DNA of 64,000 nt from Afipia sp. (GCA_024707075.1 JANQAK010000005.1:1-64000); one strand, 5' to 3'; numbered from the stretch's first letter, positions 48,826 to 58,161 are shown. Notes: generated by a model from the sequence alone, not told the origin. Program-made: numbers and translations.

Positions 48826-49608
48826 TCAGCGCTGGGTCAGAAAACCAACCACGGCCTCGGTAAAGTTGTGCGACTGCTCGATGTTTGAAATGTGGGCCGC
48901 ATCGAGCAGCGTCATGCTTGCATTGGGAATCTGGCTGCGGATGAACACGCTGGCTTCCACCGGCGTCGAGGTGTCGTGGCGGCCGGCGATCACCAGCGTC
49001 GGAGCCTGGATGCGCGGCAGCAGGTCGCGTTGATCGAGTTTGCTCAACGCTTCGCAGCAGGCGATATAGCCCTGCTGCGGCGTGGCGATCAGCATCGCCT
49101 TCAACTTTGCCGCGATCTGCGGTTCGCGTTCGCGGAAATCCGCCGTCAGCCATGCCGCGATGACGGTGTCGGCGATCGATGCGATGCCGTTTTCGCTCAC
49201 CGCCTTGATGCGATTGTTCCAGTTGGTCGGATCGGGATAGTAGCAGGCGGTATTGGCGAGGATCAGTTTCCCGATCCGGTCCGGTGCATTGGCGCCGAGC
49301 CATTGCCCGACCATGCCGCCCATCGACAATCCGCACCAGTGCACCTTCTCGATATTGAGGTCGTCGAGGATCGCCAGCACGTCCTTGCCGAAACGCTCCA
49401 TCGAATACGGTCCCGGCGGGATGGCGGACTTGCCGTGGCCGCGCCGGTCGTAACGGACGACACGATATAATTTTGTCAGCGCCGCCATCTGCGGCTCCCA
49501 CATCTGCATGGTTGCGCCGAGCGAATTGGAGAGCATGATGGTGGGGCCGCCGTCGCGGCCTTCCACCGAGACATTGAGCAGGCAGCCGTCGGCATCGATC
49601 ATGGGCAT
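48826..49608 (-). CDS. pcaD: 3-oxoadipate enol-lactonase
   Basis: 260 residues, alpha/beta hydrolase fold. The nucleophile is Ser95 in WCGLSMGGMVGQWL; the acid is in VIAGRHDTSTP and the base in DAAHISNIEQ. The N-terminal SNSLGATMQMWEPQ and RYDRRGHGKS are typical PcaD. It opens the enol-lactone in protocatechuate degradation. PcaB, the preceding isomerase, lies just upstream on the same strand, separated by a 137-bp gap that holds a family C repeat. The remaining pca genes are outside the window. Confidence 0.92.
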   Translation of the reverse strand: MPMIDADGCLLNVSVEGRDGGPTIMLSNSLGATMQMWEPQMAALTKLYRVVRYDRRGHGKSAIPPGPYSMERFGKDVLAILDDLNIEKVHWCGLSMGGMVGQWLGANAPDRIGKLILANTACYYPDPTNWNNRIKAVSENGIASIADTVIAAWLTADFREREPQIAAKLKAMLIATPQQGYIACCEALSKLDQRDLLPRIQAPTLVIAGRHDTSTPVEASVFIRSQIPNASMTLLDAAHISNIEQSHNFTEAVVGFLTQR

Positions 49609-49633
49609 GGAAGTGGCTCCTCATATCCGGGTC

Positions 49634-49715
49634 GTCATGCGCGGGCTTGACCCGCGCATCCATCTGAAAAGAGTCTTTCGAGAAGATGGATTGCCGGGTC
49701 AAGCCCGGCAATGAC
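49634..49715. repeat. Palindromic repeat, family C, copy 2
   Basis: GTCATGCGCGGGCTTGACCC and GGGTCAAGCCCGGCAATGAC at the ends are inverted copies, with inner arms ATCCATCTGAAAAGA and TCTTTCGAGAAGATGGAT. It lies between pcaB and pcaD. Confidence 0.72.
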
Positions 49716-49745
49716 ACTTCTGGAACTTGTTCAGCGTTGCTCGCT

Positions 49746-51101
49746 TTAATTTCCGTTCAGCGACGCAAGCAGCCGGTCGATCAATGTTTGCGATACACCC
49801 TGATAGGACATCGGCTCGAACAGGCTTTCAAGCCTGTCGGCACTGAGATGCGCCGTCACGCGCGGGTCTTTGCTAAGAATATCGCGAAGGTGTTGTTTGC
49901 TCTCGATCGCCTTGCGGCTCGCGGATTCGACGATGTGATGAGCTTCGCTCTTGCCGGTCTTTTCCGCCAGCGCCATTGCTACCGCCTCGGTCATCACGAG
50001 GCCGTGCGTTGAGTCGAGATTGGCGCGCATGCGCACCGCATCGACTTCTAGTCCTTCGGCGATCTCGACAATGGAGGACAGCGCGCCGGACGTGACCAGC
50101 ATCAGCATCGGCAAGGTGGGCCATTCGGCATGCCATGGGCCGGCGCTGCGCTCGTGGTCCTGTACCTGCGCCGCGAAGATCGTCGCCGCAAGATTCGGCG
50201 CCATGGTTGCCGCGGCCAGCGCGGTCGCTGCTGCAACCGGGTTGCGCTTGTGCGGCAGGGTCGATGAGCCGCCGCGGCCTTCGCCCGCAGGCTCGAAGGC
50301 TTCCGCGACATCGGTCTGCATCAGCAGCGAAACATCGCGCGCGATCTTGCCGCAGGTGCCGGCGAGAATCGCCAATGCCGAGGCCACCTCTGCAATGCGG
50401 TCGCGATGGGTGTGCCACGGCGCTTCCGGCAGCGGCAGCGAAAGCTCCTTTGCGAGTTGCTCCGCAACGATCAGGCCCCTGTCGCCGAGCGCGGCCAGCG
50501 TTCCCGCAGCTCCGCCGAATTGCAGCACCAATGCTTCGGCGCGCAGGCGCTTCAAACGCATGCGTGAGCGATGCAGCGCAGCGGCGTATTCCGCGAGTTT
50601 CAGTCCGAACGGCATCGGCAGCGCATGTTGCAGCCAGGTGCGCGCCACGGCGACGGTCTGGCGATGTTGCTGTGCCTGTTTTGCGAAACCTGCGACGGCG
50701 CGTTCCAGATCGCTGAGCAACACGTCGATGCCGTCGCGCAACTGCAACACGGTTGCGGTATCGATCACATCCTGACTGGTCGCGCCCCAGTGGACATAAC
50801 GCGCCGCTTCGGCATCCATCTTCGCCACGTTGGCGGTCAGCATCCTGACCAGCGGGATGGCGAGGTTGCCTGATTTTGTCGCGCCGTCGGCGAGAGTCGC
50901 GATGTCGAATTGCCCCGCCTGACAGGCCTTCGAAATTACGTCCGCTGCGGGCGAGGGGATGACACCTGTGGCAGCTTCCGCGCGCGCCAGCGCACCCTCG
51001 AAATCCAGCATACGCTGCACGAAAGCGGCGTCATCGCAGAGGGCGCGCATCGCGTCGCTCGACAGCATGGGCGCCAGCAGGGGCGAAAGGGATGTGCTCA
51101 T
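49746..51101 (-). CDS. pcaB: 3-carboxy-cis,cis-muconate cycloisomerase
   Basis: 451 residues of the fumarase/aspartase superfamily. The signature loop is GGSSTLPHKRNPVAAAT, and YVHWGATSQDVIDTATVLQL and RTWLQHALPMPFGLKLAEY are the other two conserved regions. The combination is PcaB-like. It forms the lactone intermediate in the protocatechuate branch of beta-ketoadipate metabolism. It is divergent from coxG with about 170 bp between. Confidence 0.93.
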   Translation of the reverse strand: MSTSLSPLLAPMLSSDAMRALCDDAAFVQRMLDFEGALARAEAATGVIPSPAADVISKACQAGQFDIATLADGATKSGNLAIPLVRMLTANVAKMDAEAARYVHWGATSQDVIDTATVLQLRDGIDVLLSDLERAVAGFAKQAQQHRQTVAVARTWLQHALPMPFGLKLAEYAAALHRSRMRLKRLRAEALVLQFGGAAGTLAALGDRGLIVAEQLAKELSLPLPEAPWHTHRDRIAEVASALAILAGTCGKIARDVSLLMQTDVAEAFEPAGEGRGGSSTLPHKRNPVAAATALAAATMAPNLAATIFAAQVQDHERSAGPWHAEWPTLPMLMLVTSGALSSIVEIAEGLEVDAVRMRANLDSTHGLVMTEAVAMALAEKTGKSEAHHIVESASRKAIESKQHLRDILSKDPRVTAHLSADRLESLFEPMSYQGVSQTLIDRLLASLNGN

Positions 51102-51270
51102 GATGCGCGGACCCTAACGAACGGCCTATGGCATGCCAATAGATTCGCTGCGCTGCCGAGATTTTTGCAACGCACCTGCCCGAACGATCCTCTTTCAATT
51201 CCGCTGTCGGTGGCTTACCTCAACTAAGATACGGTCGCCGGATGCGGCCATTGAATTGGGAGGTTTGCTC

Positions 51271-51720
51271 ATGGCGATGACAATGACCGGCGAGGTTCAG
51301 CTTCCGGCTTCCCGCGACGTGGTCTGGGCGAAGCTCAACGACCCGGCCGTATTGAAAGCCTGCATTCCCGGCTGCGAGGAATTGAACGTCGCCGGAGAGA
51401 ATCAGTTCGAGGCCGTCGCCAAGATGAAGGTCGGTCCGGTGTCCGCGCGCTTCAAGGGCAAGGTGACGCTGAGCGACTTCGATCCGCCGAACAGTTACAA
51501 GATTTCCGGTGAGGGCGAGGGCGGCGTCGCCGGTTTCGCCAAGGGCGGCGCGACAGTGGCGTTGGCCGACAAGGATGGCGGCACATTGCTGAGTTATAAT
51601 GTCGACGCCCAGATCGGCGGCAAGCTCGCGCAACTGGGCCAGCGGCTCATCAACGGCTCGGCCAAGAAGCTCGCCGACGAGTTTTTCGCAAAATTCGCGG
51701 ACGCCGTGAAAGCGGGCTGA
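51271..51720 (+). CDS. coxG: CoxG-like SRPBCC protein
   Basis: 149 residues from the ATG at 51271 (GGGAGG upstream). It is a CoxG/SRPBCC fold: GEVQLPASRDVVWAKLNDPA, LKACIPGCEELNV, AKMKVGPVSARFKGKVTL. In carboxydotrophs CoxG helps anchor CO dehydrogenase to the membrane, but this one ends at KFADAVKAG and has no C-terminal hydrophobic anchor. It opens the cox-like cluster; coxS follows after 196 bp. Confidence 0.88.
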   Translation: MAMTMTGEVQLPASRDVVWAKLNDPAVLKACIPGCEELNVAGENQFEAVAKMKVGPVSARFKGKVTLSDFDPPNSYKISGEGEGGVAGFAKGGATVALADKDGGTLLSYNVDAQIGGKLAQLGQRLINGSAKKLADEFFAKFADAVKAG

Positions 51721-51916
51721 AAGCCGTTTCGGCATATCAGCCCCTCCCGCAAATCAAGCCTTCTTGTCCGCAGGCGGTGCACGCACGGTTGCTCATTGCC
51801 GGAATGGCCCATATTATCAATCTGGAACCATTTTAAATGCGTTTGCGCCGTGCCTGCGGCGCCGCCAGATTTGAGCGCCAGAACCTGGGTGCTCAGCCGA
51901 AAACAAGAGAGTGTTG

Positions 51917-52402
51917 ATGGCCAAGATTTCACTGATCGTGAATGGTACTCCCGTAACGGGCAAGGTCGATTCGCGTACGCTGCTTGTGCAATTTCTGCGC
52001 GAGAATCTCAGGCTGACCGGAACTCATGTCGGCTGCGACACGTCGCAATGCGGCGCCTGCGTGGTTCATCTCGACGGCAAGGCGGTGAAGTCCTGCACCA
52101 TGCTGGCGGTGATGGCGGACGGGCACGAGGTCAGGACCATCGAGGGTCTCGCCGCCGATGGCGCGCCGCTCCATCCGATGCAGGAAGCATTCCGCGAGAA
52201 TCATGGCCTGCAATGCGGCTTCTGTACGCCGGGCATGATCATGACTGCGGTCGATCTCGTGCACCGCAAGGGCCACGACCTCAGCGATCATGTGATCCGC
52301 GAGGAGCTTGAGGGCAATCTGTGCCGCTGCACCGGCTATCAGAACATCGTGCTGTCGATCGCGGCCGGCGCCAAGGCGATGGCCAAATCCGATCTCGCCT
52401 AA
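51917..52402 (+). CDS. coxS: CoxS-like [2Fe-2S] subunit of a molybdenum hydroxylase
   Basis: 161 residues from the ATG at 51917. Both Fe-S clusters have all cysteines: [18 protein letters not shown] with KSCTML (plant-type cluster), and [12 protein letters not shown] with [10 protein letters not shown] (second cluster). It transfers electrons between the molybdenum site and FAD in CO dehydrogenase/xanthine dehydrogenase-type enzymes. It is followed after only 25 bp by coxM; the large subunit gene that normally lies here in S-L-M clusters is absent. Confidence 0.95.
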   Translation: MAKISLIVNGTPVTGKVDSRTLLVQFLRENLRLTGTHVGCDTSQCGACVVHLDGKAVKSCTMLAVMADGHEVRTIEGLAADGAPLHPMQEAFRENHGLQCGFCTPGMIMTAVDLVHRKGHDLSDHVIREELEGNLCRCTGYQNIVLSIAAGAKAMAKSDLA

Positions 52403-52427
52403 CGACACGCTCCCGAAGGACCTCTTT

Positions 52428-53234
52428 ATGTACGATTTCAAATATCATCGCCCGGGGACCGTGCGGCAGGCCGCCAATCTTCTCGTCAAGAACGAGGACG
52501 CCAAGCTGATCGCGGGCGGCCATACGCTGGTGCCGGTGATGAAGCAGCGGCTTGCCGCGCCGCCGCATCTGGTCGATCTCAGTCATATCGAAGGCCTCAA
52601 CGGCATCGAGATGAAGGGCCGCAATCTGGTGATCGGTGCAACGGCAACTCACGCCGAAGTTGCGAACTCCGCCATCGTCGGCGAGGCGATCCCGGCGCTT
52701 GCCGAGCTTGCCGGCCTCATCGGCGATCCGGCGGTTCGCCACAAGGGCACCATCGGCGGTTCGCTCGCCAACAACGATCCGACTGCGGATTATCCCGCTG
52801 CCGTCACGGCGCTGGGAGCGACCATCGTCACCAACAAGCGCCGGCTCAAGCCGGAGGAATACTTTCAGGGCCTGTTCACGACGGCGCTCGAGCCTGACGA
52901 GATCATCACCCGCGTGATGTTTCCGCTGCCGAAGAAGGCCGCGTATCAGAAATTCCGCAATCAGGCGTCGCGCTATGCGCTGGTCGGTGTGTTCGTCGCG
53001 CGGCGTCCGTCGGATGTGCGTGTTGCGGTCACCGGCGCGGGCGGCGACGGTGTGTTCCGCGTCACCGAGTTCGAGGAAGCGCTGAAGAAGCGGTTTTCGC
53101 CGAAGTCGCTTGACGGACTGACGGTGTCGGCCGACGGTCTCAACAGCGACATCCACGGCAGCGCCGAGTATCGCGCGCATTTGATTGGCGTGCTTGCGCG
53201 CCGTGCTGTTGAAGCTGCGACTGTGAAGAGCTGA
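52428..53234 (+). CDS. coxM: CoxM-like FAD subunit of a molybdenum hydroxylase
   Basis: 268 residues. It shows the FAD motifs AGGHTLVPVMKQRLA and RHKGTIGGSLANNDPTADYP typical of the medium subunit, and a CO_deh_flav_C domain near residues 170-265. The ATG at 52428 has GAAGGA 7 bases upstream. It would carry electrons from CoxS to the final acceptor. The frame stays open upstream into coxS but has no homology there. Confidence 0.95.
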   Translation: MYDFKYHRPGTVRQAANLLVKNEDAKLIAGGHTLVPVMKQRLAAPPHLVDLSHIEGLNGIEMKGRNLVIGATATHAEVANSAIVGEAIPALAELAGLIGDPAVRHKGTIGGSLANNDPTADYPAAVTALGATIVTNKRRLKPEEYFQGLFTTALEPDEIITRVMFPLPKKAAYQKFRNQASRYALVGVFVARRPSDVRVAVTGAGGDGVFRVTEFEEALKKRFSPKSLDGLTVSADGLNSDIHGSAEYRAHLIGVLARRAVEAATVKS

Positions 53235-53247
53235 ATTTGGAGTTGGT

Positions 53248-54162
53248 GTGAGCATGAGCAAGATCCCGGCGTCCGTCGATGCAACGCTCGATCTGCTCAC
53301 CAGCCGTGGCTATCTCGCCGAGCGGTCGCTCGCGACGGTCGTCTTCCTGTCATTGAAGATGGGCCGCCCGTTGTTTCTCGAAGGCGAGGCGGGCGTCGGC
53401 AAGACCGAGATCGCAAAGGTTCTCGCAGTCGCACTCGGACGCAAGCTGATCCGCCTGCAATGCTATGAAGGTCTCGACGTTGCGTCCGCCGTGTACGAGT
53501 GGAACAGCGCGGCGCAGATGATCGCCATTCGTCTGGCGGAGGCCAGCGGCGAGACCGACCGCGAACAGCTTTCTGCGGACATCTTCGCGGAAAAGTATCT
53601 CATCAAGCGGCCGTTGTTGCAGGCGCTGGAGCCGGATGTTTCAGGTCCGCCGGTGCTGTTGATCGACGAACTCGACCGCGCAGACGAGGCGTTCGAGGCG
53701 TATCTGCTGGAAATCCTCAGCGACTTCCAGGTGACCATCCCGGAATTCGGCACGGTGAAAGCGCCGCAGCCGCCTATCGTTATCGTCACGTCGAACCGCA
53801 CTCGCGAAATTCACGACGCGCTCAAGCGCCGCTGTCTCTATCACTGGGTGGACTATCCGTCGGCCGAACGCGAACTGGCCATCGTCAAGTCGCGCGTCCC
53901 GAATATCAGCGCGAAGCTGTCGCAGCAGGTCGTCGGCTTCGTGCAAGCGTTGCGCGAGCAAGACCTGTTCAAGGTGCCGGGTGTCGCCGAGACCATCGAC
54001 TGGGCGACCGCGCTGACCGAACTCGATGCGCGCTCGCTGACGCCGCAAATTGTCGGCGACACGCTCGGCGCGCTGCTGAAATATCAGGACGACATCGGGC
54101 GCATGCAGGGTCCGGCGCTCGACAAGGCCGTCAAGGAAGCTGTCAGCGATCCTGCGGCCTGA
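53248..54162 (+). CDS. coxD: CoxD-like MoxR AAA+ ATPase
   Basis: 304 residues. Walker A EGEAGVGKTEIAKVLA, Walker B PVLLIDELDRADEAFEAYLL, and the sensor region VIVTSNRTREIHDALKRRC are intact. In carboxydotrophs CoxD, with CoxE and CoxF, helps insert the [CuSMoO2] centre. The GTG at 53248 has GGAG 5 bases upstream; the ATG at 53254 is an alternative. It starts 13 bp after coxM. Confidence 0.92.
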   Translation: MSMSKIPASVDATLDLLTSRGYLAERSLATVVFLSLKMGRPLFLEGEAGVGKTEIAKVLAVALGRKLIRLQCYEGLDVASAVYEWNSAAQMIAIRLAEASGETDREQLSADIFAEKYLIKRPLLQALEPDVSGPPVLLIDELDRADEAFEAYLLEILSDFQVTIPEFGTVKAPQPPIVIVTSNRTREIHDALKRRCLYHWVDYPSAERELAIVKSRVPNISAKLSQQVVGFVQALREQDLFKVPGVAETIDWATALTELDARSLTPQIVGDTLGALLKYQDDIGRMQGPALDKAVKEAVSDPAA

Positions 54163-54181
54163 ATGCGATCCGGGACACGTC

Positions 54182-55393
54182 ATGACGAGTGACAGGATGG
54201 CGAATGACATCGAGACCCCAGCGACCGGATTGATCGCCGACAACGTCATCGGTTTTGCGCGCGCGTTGCGCGTCGCCGGGCTGCCGATCGGGCCGGGGGC
54301 GGTGATCGATGCGCTGAAGGCGATGCGGCTGATCGACATCGGCAACCGTGCCGATCTGTTCACCACGCTGGAATCGATTTTCGTCAAGCGCCGCGAGCAT
54401 GCCTTGGTGTTTGCGCAGGCATTCGACCTGTTCTTCCGCCGCGCCGAGGGCACGGATCACATGCTGGATTCGGTGCCGCTGCCGCCGGAGGCGCAGAAGC
54501 CTCCGCCGCCGGCATCACGCCGCGTGCAGGAAGCCTTCGCGCAGAGCCGCAATATCGATGCGCCGGAGATCGAGGAGAAAAACGTTCAGCTTTCGGTGTC
54601 CGATCGCGAGGTTCTGCAACGCAAGGACTTCGCGCAGATGAGCGCAGCCGAGATCGCGGAGGTAACCCGCGCCATCGCGCAGATGAAGCTGCCGCAGGCC
54701 GAGTTGCGGACGCGGCGTTTTGCGCCGGATGCGCATGGCACGCGGCTCGATCTGCGGCGGACATTGCGCGGTAGCCTCCGCACCGGCGGCGAGATCGTGA
54801 AATTCCATCGTCTCGGCCGGATCGACAAGCCGGCGCCCATCGTGGCGCTGCTCGATATTTCCGGCTCGATGACCGACTACACGCGGCTGTTCCTGCAATT
54901 CCTGCATGCCATCACCGATGCCCGGAAGCGTGTTTCGGTGTTCCTCTTCGGTACACGGCTGACCAATGTGACGCGGGCGTTGCGCGCACGCGATCCCGAC
55001 GAGGCGCTGGCGGCATGCTCGAGCAGCGTCGAAGACTGGGCGGGCGGCACGCGGATCGCGACCTCGCTCCATAACTTCAACAACCAGTGGGGCCGCCGTG
55101 TGCTCGGGCAGGGCGCCATCGTGCTCCTGATCTCGGACGGGCTTGAGCGCGAGGCGGATTCCCGGCTTGAATTCGAGATGGACCGGCTGCATCGCTCCTG
55201 CCGACGCCTGATCTGGCTCAATCCGCTGCTGCGGTTCGAAGGCTTCGAGGCCAAGGCGCAGGGCATCAAAATGATGCTGCCGCATGTTGATGAATTCCGT
55301 CCCGTGCATAACTTGAAGTCCATGGAAGGGCTGATCGCCGCGCTGTCGTCAGACCCGCGACCCCGCCGTATCGATGCCCGCTCCGCAGCTTGA
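54182..55393 (+). CDS. coxE: CoxE-like von Willebrand factor A protein
   Basis: 403 residues. The VWA domain has the MIDAS motif LLDISGSMTDYTRLFL and the later LISDGLERE. The N-terminal half is a CoxE-type helical region with Pro-rich linkers. It probably partners with the CoxD ATPase in enzyme maturation. It starts 19 bp after coxD and its stop lies 10 bp before the next gene, so the cluster is one operon. Confidence 0.9.
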   Translation: MTSDRMANDIETPATGLIADNVIGFARALRVAGLPIGPGAVIDALKAMRLIDIGNRADLFTTLESIFVKRREHALVFAQAFDLFFRRAEGTDHMLDSVPLPPEAQKPPPPASRRVQEAFAQSRNIDAPEIEEKNVQLSVSDREVLQRKDFAQMSAAEIAEVTRAIAQMKLPQAELRTRRFAPDAHGTRLDLRRTLRGSLRTGGEIVKFHRLGRIDKPAPIVALLDISGSMTDYTRLFLQFLHAITDARKRVSVFLFGTRLTNVTRALRARDPDEALAACSSSVEDWAGGTRIATSLHNFNNQWGRRVLGQGAIVLLISDGLEREADSRLEFEMDRLHRSCRRLIWLNPLLRFEGFEAKAQGIKMMLPHVDEFRPVHNLKSMEGLIAALSSDPRPRRIDARSAA

Positions 55394-55403
55394 GGTAAGA
55401 ACC

Positions 55404-55733
55404 ATGCTCAACCGTGACGACGATATTCTGAGAGCCGCCGAGAACTGGATGAAGTCCGGTCACGGGGTGGCGCTGGCGACGGTGGTCGAGACTTGGGGTT
55501 CTGCGCCGCGTCCGGCGGGATCGAGCCTCGTCGTCAACGATGACGGCACGTTCCTGGGCTCGGTCTCCGGCGGCTGCGTCGAGGGCGCGGTGGTCACCGA
55601 GGCGCTCGACGTGATCGCCAGCGGCAAGCCGAAAATGCTGGAATTCGGCGTCGCGGACGAGACCGCGTGGAACGTCGGGCTGTCATGCGGCGGCACCATT
55701 CGCGTCTTCGTCGAGAAGGTGGGCAACTCTTGA
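55404..55733 (+). CDS. XdhC/CoxI-family protein, N-terminal domain only
   Basis: 109 residues with GHGVALATVVETWGSAPRPAG and GSVSGGCVEGAVVTEA, the XdhC_CoxI motif pair. XdhC binds molybdenum cofactor and hands its sulfurated form to the apo-enzyme. This gene contains just the N-terminal domain; the following gene, joined by TTGA, has the C-terminal Rossmann domain. In other bacteria both are one protein. Confidence 0.9.
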   Translation: MLNRDDDILRAAENWMKSGHGVALATVVETWGSAPRPAGSSLVVNDDGTFLGSVSGGCVEGAVVTEALDVIASGKPKMLEFGVADETAWNVGLSCGGTIRVFVEKVGNS

Positions 55734-56440
55734 AACACGATACGCTGGCCGAACTGAACGCCGAGCGCGCGGCGCGCCGCGCCGTGATCGTCGTCACCGA
55801 CGTGGTGAGCGGCGACCAGCGCCTGATCAAGGCCGCCGACATCGCGGCCGACCCTCTCCACGCCGAACTCGACAAGCATCTGCGCATGGGCAAGAGCGGC
55901 ATGATCGAGTTAGACGGCAAGAAATTGTTTCTCAACGTCTACGCGCCGACCGCGCGCCTCGTTATTATCGGCGCGGTCCACATCAGTCAGGCGCTGGCGC
56001 CGTTGGCGCAGTCGCTGGATTATGACGTGTTCGTGATCGACCCGCGCACCGCCTTTGCCTCGCCGGAACGATTTCCCGACGTGCCGCTATTTGCGGACTG
56101 GCCGGACGTGGCGTTGCCGCCGCTTCATATCGACCGCTATACGGCATTCGTCGCGCTGACCCACGATCCCAAGATCGATGATCCGGCGTTGCTGCACGCG
56201 TTGTCCCGTGATTGCTTCTATATCGGCGCGCTCGGGTCGCGGAAGACCCATGCCAAGCGATTGGACCGTCTCAAGGCGCAGGGTGCGACCGACGCGGCGC
56301 TGGCCCGCATCCATGCCCCCATCGGCCTGAATATCGGAGCTGTCTCGCCATCGGAGATCGCAGTTGCTATCATGGCCGAGATCACCGCCCGGCTTCGGCT
56401 GCCAGCCGATGCCCCGCTCAAGACAAAGTCTGCCGCATGA
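55730..56440 (+). CDS. XdhC-family protein, C-terminal Rossmann domain
   Basis: 236 residues from a TTG at 55730, which overlaps the previous stop (TTGA). The C-terminal XdhC Rossmann fold shows ARLVIIGAVHISQALAPLAQ, VFVIDPRTAFASPERFP and FYIGALGSRKTHAKRLDRL, with GLNIGAVSPSEIAVAIMAEI at the end. It completes the XdhC function split over two genes. Its stop overlaps the next start as ATGA. Confidence 0.9.
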   Translation: MKHDTLAELNAERAARRAVIVVTDVVSGDQRLIKAADIAADPLHAELDKHLRMGKSGMIELDGKKLFLNVYAPTARLVIIGAVHISQALAPLAQSLDYDVFVIDPRTAFASPERFPDVPLFADWPDVALPPLHIDRYTAFVALTHDPKIDDPALLHALSRDCFYIGALGSRKTHAKRLDRLKAQGATDAALARIHAPIGLNIGAVSPSEIAVAIMAEITARLRLPADAPLKTKSAA

Positions 56441-58068
56441 AATTTGGCCCGGTTAAACCTGAAGATGCGCTCGGCGGCGTGACTGTCCACGCTATCCGTC
56501 AGAGTTCGCTGGTGCTCAAAAAGGGCACCGTCGTCGGATTTGCCGAAGTGGCGGCGCTAAAGCAGGCGGGCGTCAAGGAAATCGTGGTCGCGCGTCTCGA
56601 CAAGGACGACATCTCCGAGGACGAAGCGGCGGCGAGCATTGCTGCGGCGGTGGCGGGCGAGGGCGTCAACGTCGAGCGTGCGTTTACCGGGCGCGCCAAC
56701 CTGTTCGCGTCGGAAGCCGGCGTGCTGGTGGTGGACCGCGATTCCGTCGATCGCATCAACCGCGTCGATGAAGCGGTTACCGTTGCGACGCTGCCAGCCT
56801 TCAAGGCGGTGGTTGCGGGCGAGATGGTCGCGACCGTCAAGATCATTCCGTTCGGTGTGGAAGCGAAGTTGCGCGATGCCGCTGTGGCCGCCGTCGGTGC
56901 CGGGCGCATGCGGGTAGAGCCGTTCAGGATCAAGCGCGTCGGTGTGGTCTCGACGCTGCTGCCCGGTCTCGCGCCGAAAGTCATCGAGAAAACCTTGCAT
57001 GTGACGGAAGAGCGCCTCGCGCCGACCGGCGCCCGCATCATCGCCGAGCGCCGTGTTCCGCATGACGAAGCTGCGCTGGCATCCGCGATCGACGAACTGC
57101 TCGCGCTTGGCGCGGAGCTGGTGCTGGTGTTCGGCGCGTCCGCCATTGCCGACCGGCGCGATGTGATCCCGGCAGCCATCGAGCAGATCGGCGGCGCGGT
57201 CGAGCATTTCGGCATGCCGGTTGATCCCGGCAACCTCATGCTGATCGGCAAGGTGAACGACCGCCCCGTGCTGGGTGCGCCGGGCTGTGCGCGCTCGCCG
57301 AAGGAAAACGGCTTCGACTGGATCTTGATGCGCCTTCTCGCGGGCCTCCCGGTGACACGCGCGGATGTGACCGGAATGGGCGTCGGCGGCCTGTTGATGG
57401 AAATCGTGACGCGGCCGCAGCCGCGTGTGCCCGTTGCCGCCGACGGCAGCCGGAACGTCTCCGCCATCGTTCTTGCGGCGGGCCGCTCGACCCGCATGGG
57501 CGGGCCGAACAAGCTGCTGGCCGAACTGAACGGCAAGAAGCTGGTGCGGATCGTCGCCGAGCAGGCGCTGGCCTCGAAAGCCTCGCCGGTGATCGTCGTG
57601 ACCGGCCACCAGCGCGCGGAAGTCGAAGCCGCCTTGAAAGGACTGAACGTCAAGTTCGTGCATAATCCAGATTTCGCCCAGGGTCTTGCCACCTCGGTGA
57701 AGGCGGGCATCGGTGCCGTCCCTGAAAATGCCGATGGTGCGGTGGTGTGCCTTGGCGACATGCCGCTGATCGATGCCAGTCTGGTCGACCGTCTCACCGA
57801 AGCGTTTGCGCCGGATCGCGGGTCGCTGATTGTGGTGCCGGTCGCGGGTGGACGGCGCGGTAATCCGGTGTTGTGGTCGCGCCGCTTCTTCCCGGAATTG
57901 ATGGCGCTCGACGGCGATGTTGGCGCGCGGCACCTGATTGCGCGGCATATGGAGGCGGTGACCGAAGTCGAGGTCGAAGGCAAAAGCGCCTTTCTCGACA
58001 TCGACACGCCTGAAATGCTGAGCGATGCCCGCAAGGACAGTCTGCGGATCGGCGCCAACGGCTCCTGA
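56437..58068 (+). CDS. Molybdopterin-binding (MoeA/MogA-like) and MocA-type nucleotidyltransferase fusion
   Basis: 543 residues. The N-terminal half (to about 330) has a molybdopterin-binding fold (FASEAGVLVVDRDSVDRINR, LVFGASAIADRRDVIPAAI, VDPGNLMLIGKVNDRPV). The C-terminal part begins near residue 345 with AIVLAAGRSTRMGGPNKLLA, the MobA/MocA nucleotide-binding signature, and ends with an NTP-transferase fold (VVCLGDMPLIDASLV). MocA makes the cytidylyl molybdopterin cofactor used by CO and xanthine dehydrogenase-type enzymes. The ATG overlaps the upstream stop, so it is the last gene of the operon. Confidence 0.9.
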   Translation: MKFGPVKPEDALGGVTVHAIRQSSLVLKKGTVVGFAEVAALKQAGVKEIVVARLDKDDISEDEAAASIAAAVAGEGVNVERAFTGRANLFASEAGVLVVDRDSVDRINRVDEAVTVATLPAFKAVVAGEMVATVKIIPFGVEAKLRDAAVAAVGAGRMRVEPFRIKRVGVVSTLLPGLAPKVIEKTLHVTEERLAPTGARIIAERRVPHDEAALASAIDELLALGAELVLVFGASAIADRRDVIPAAIEQIGGAVEHFGMPVDPGNLMLIGKVNDRPVLGAPGCARSPKENGFDWILMRLLAGLPVTRADVTGMGVGGLLMEIVTRPQPRVPVAADGSRNVSAIVLAAGRSTRMGGPNKLLAELNGKKLVRIVAEQALASKASPVIVVTGHQRAEVEAALKGLNVKFVHNPDFAQGLATSVKAGIGAVPENADGAVVCLGDMPLIDASLVDRLTEAFAPDRGSLIVVPVAGGRRGNPVLWSRRFFPELMALDGDVGARHLIARHMEAVTEVEVEGKSAFLDIDTPEMLSDARKDSLRIGANGS

Positions 58069-58161
58069 CGCAGCCGGTCTGCCCGGGTTTTCTTTCCGTT
58101 CACCAAGTTGAAACGCCCTCCTGCCTAGGATGATTCCCGGATAGCCTCTGGGGAGGGGATT

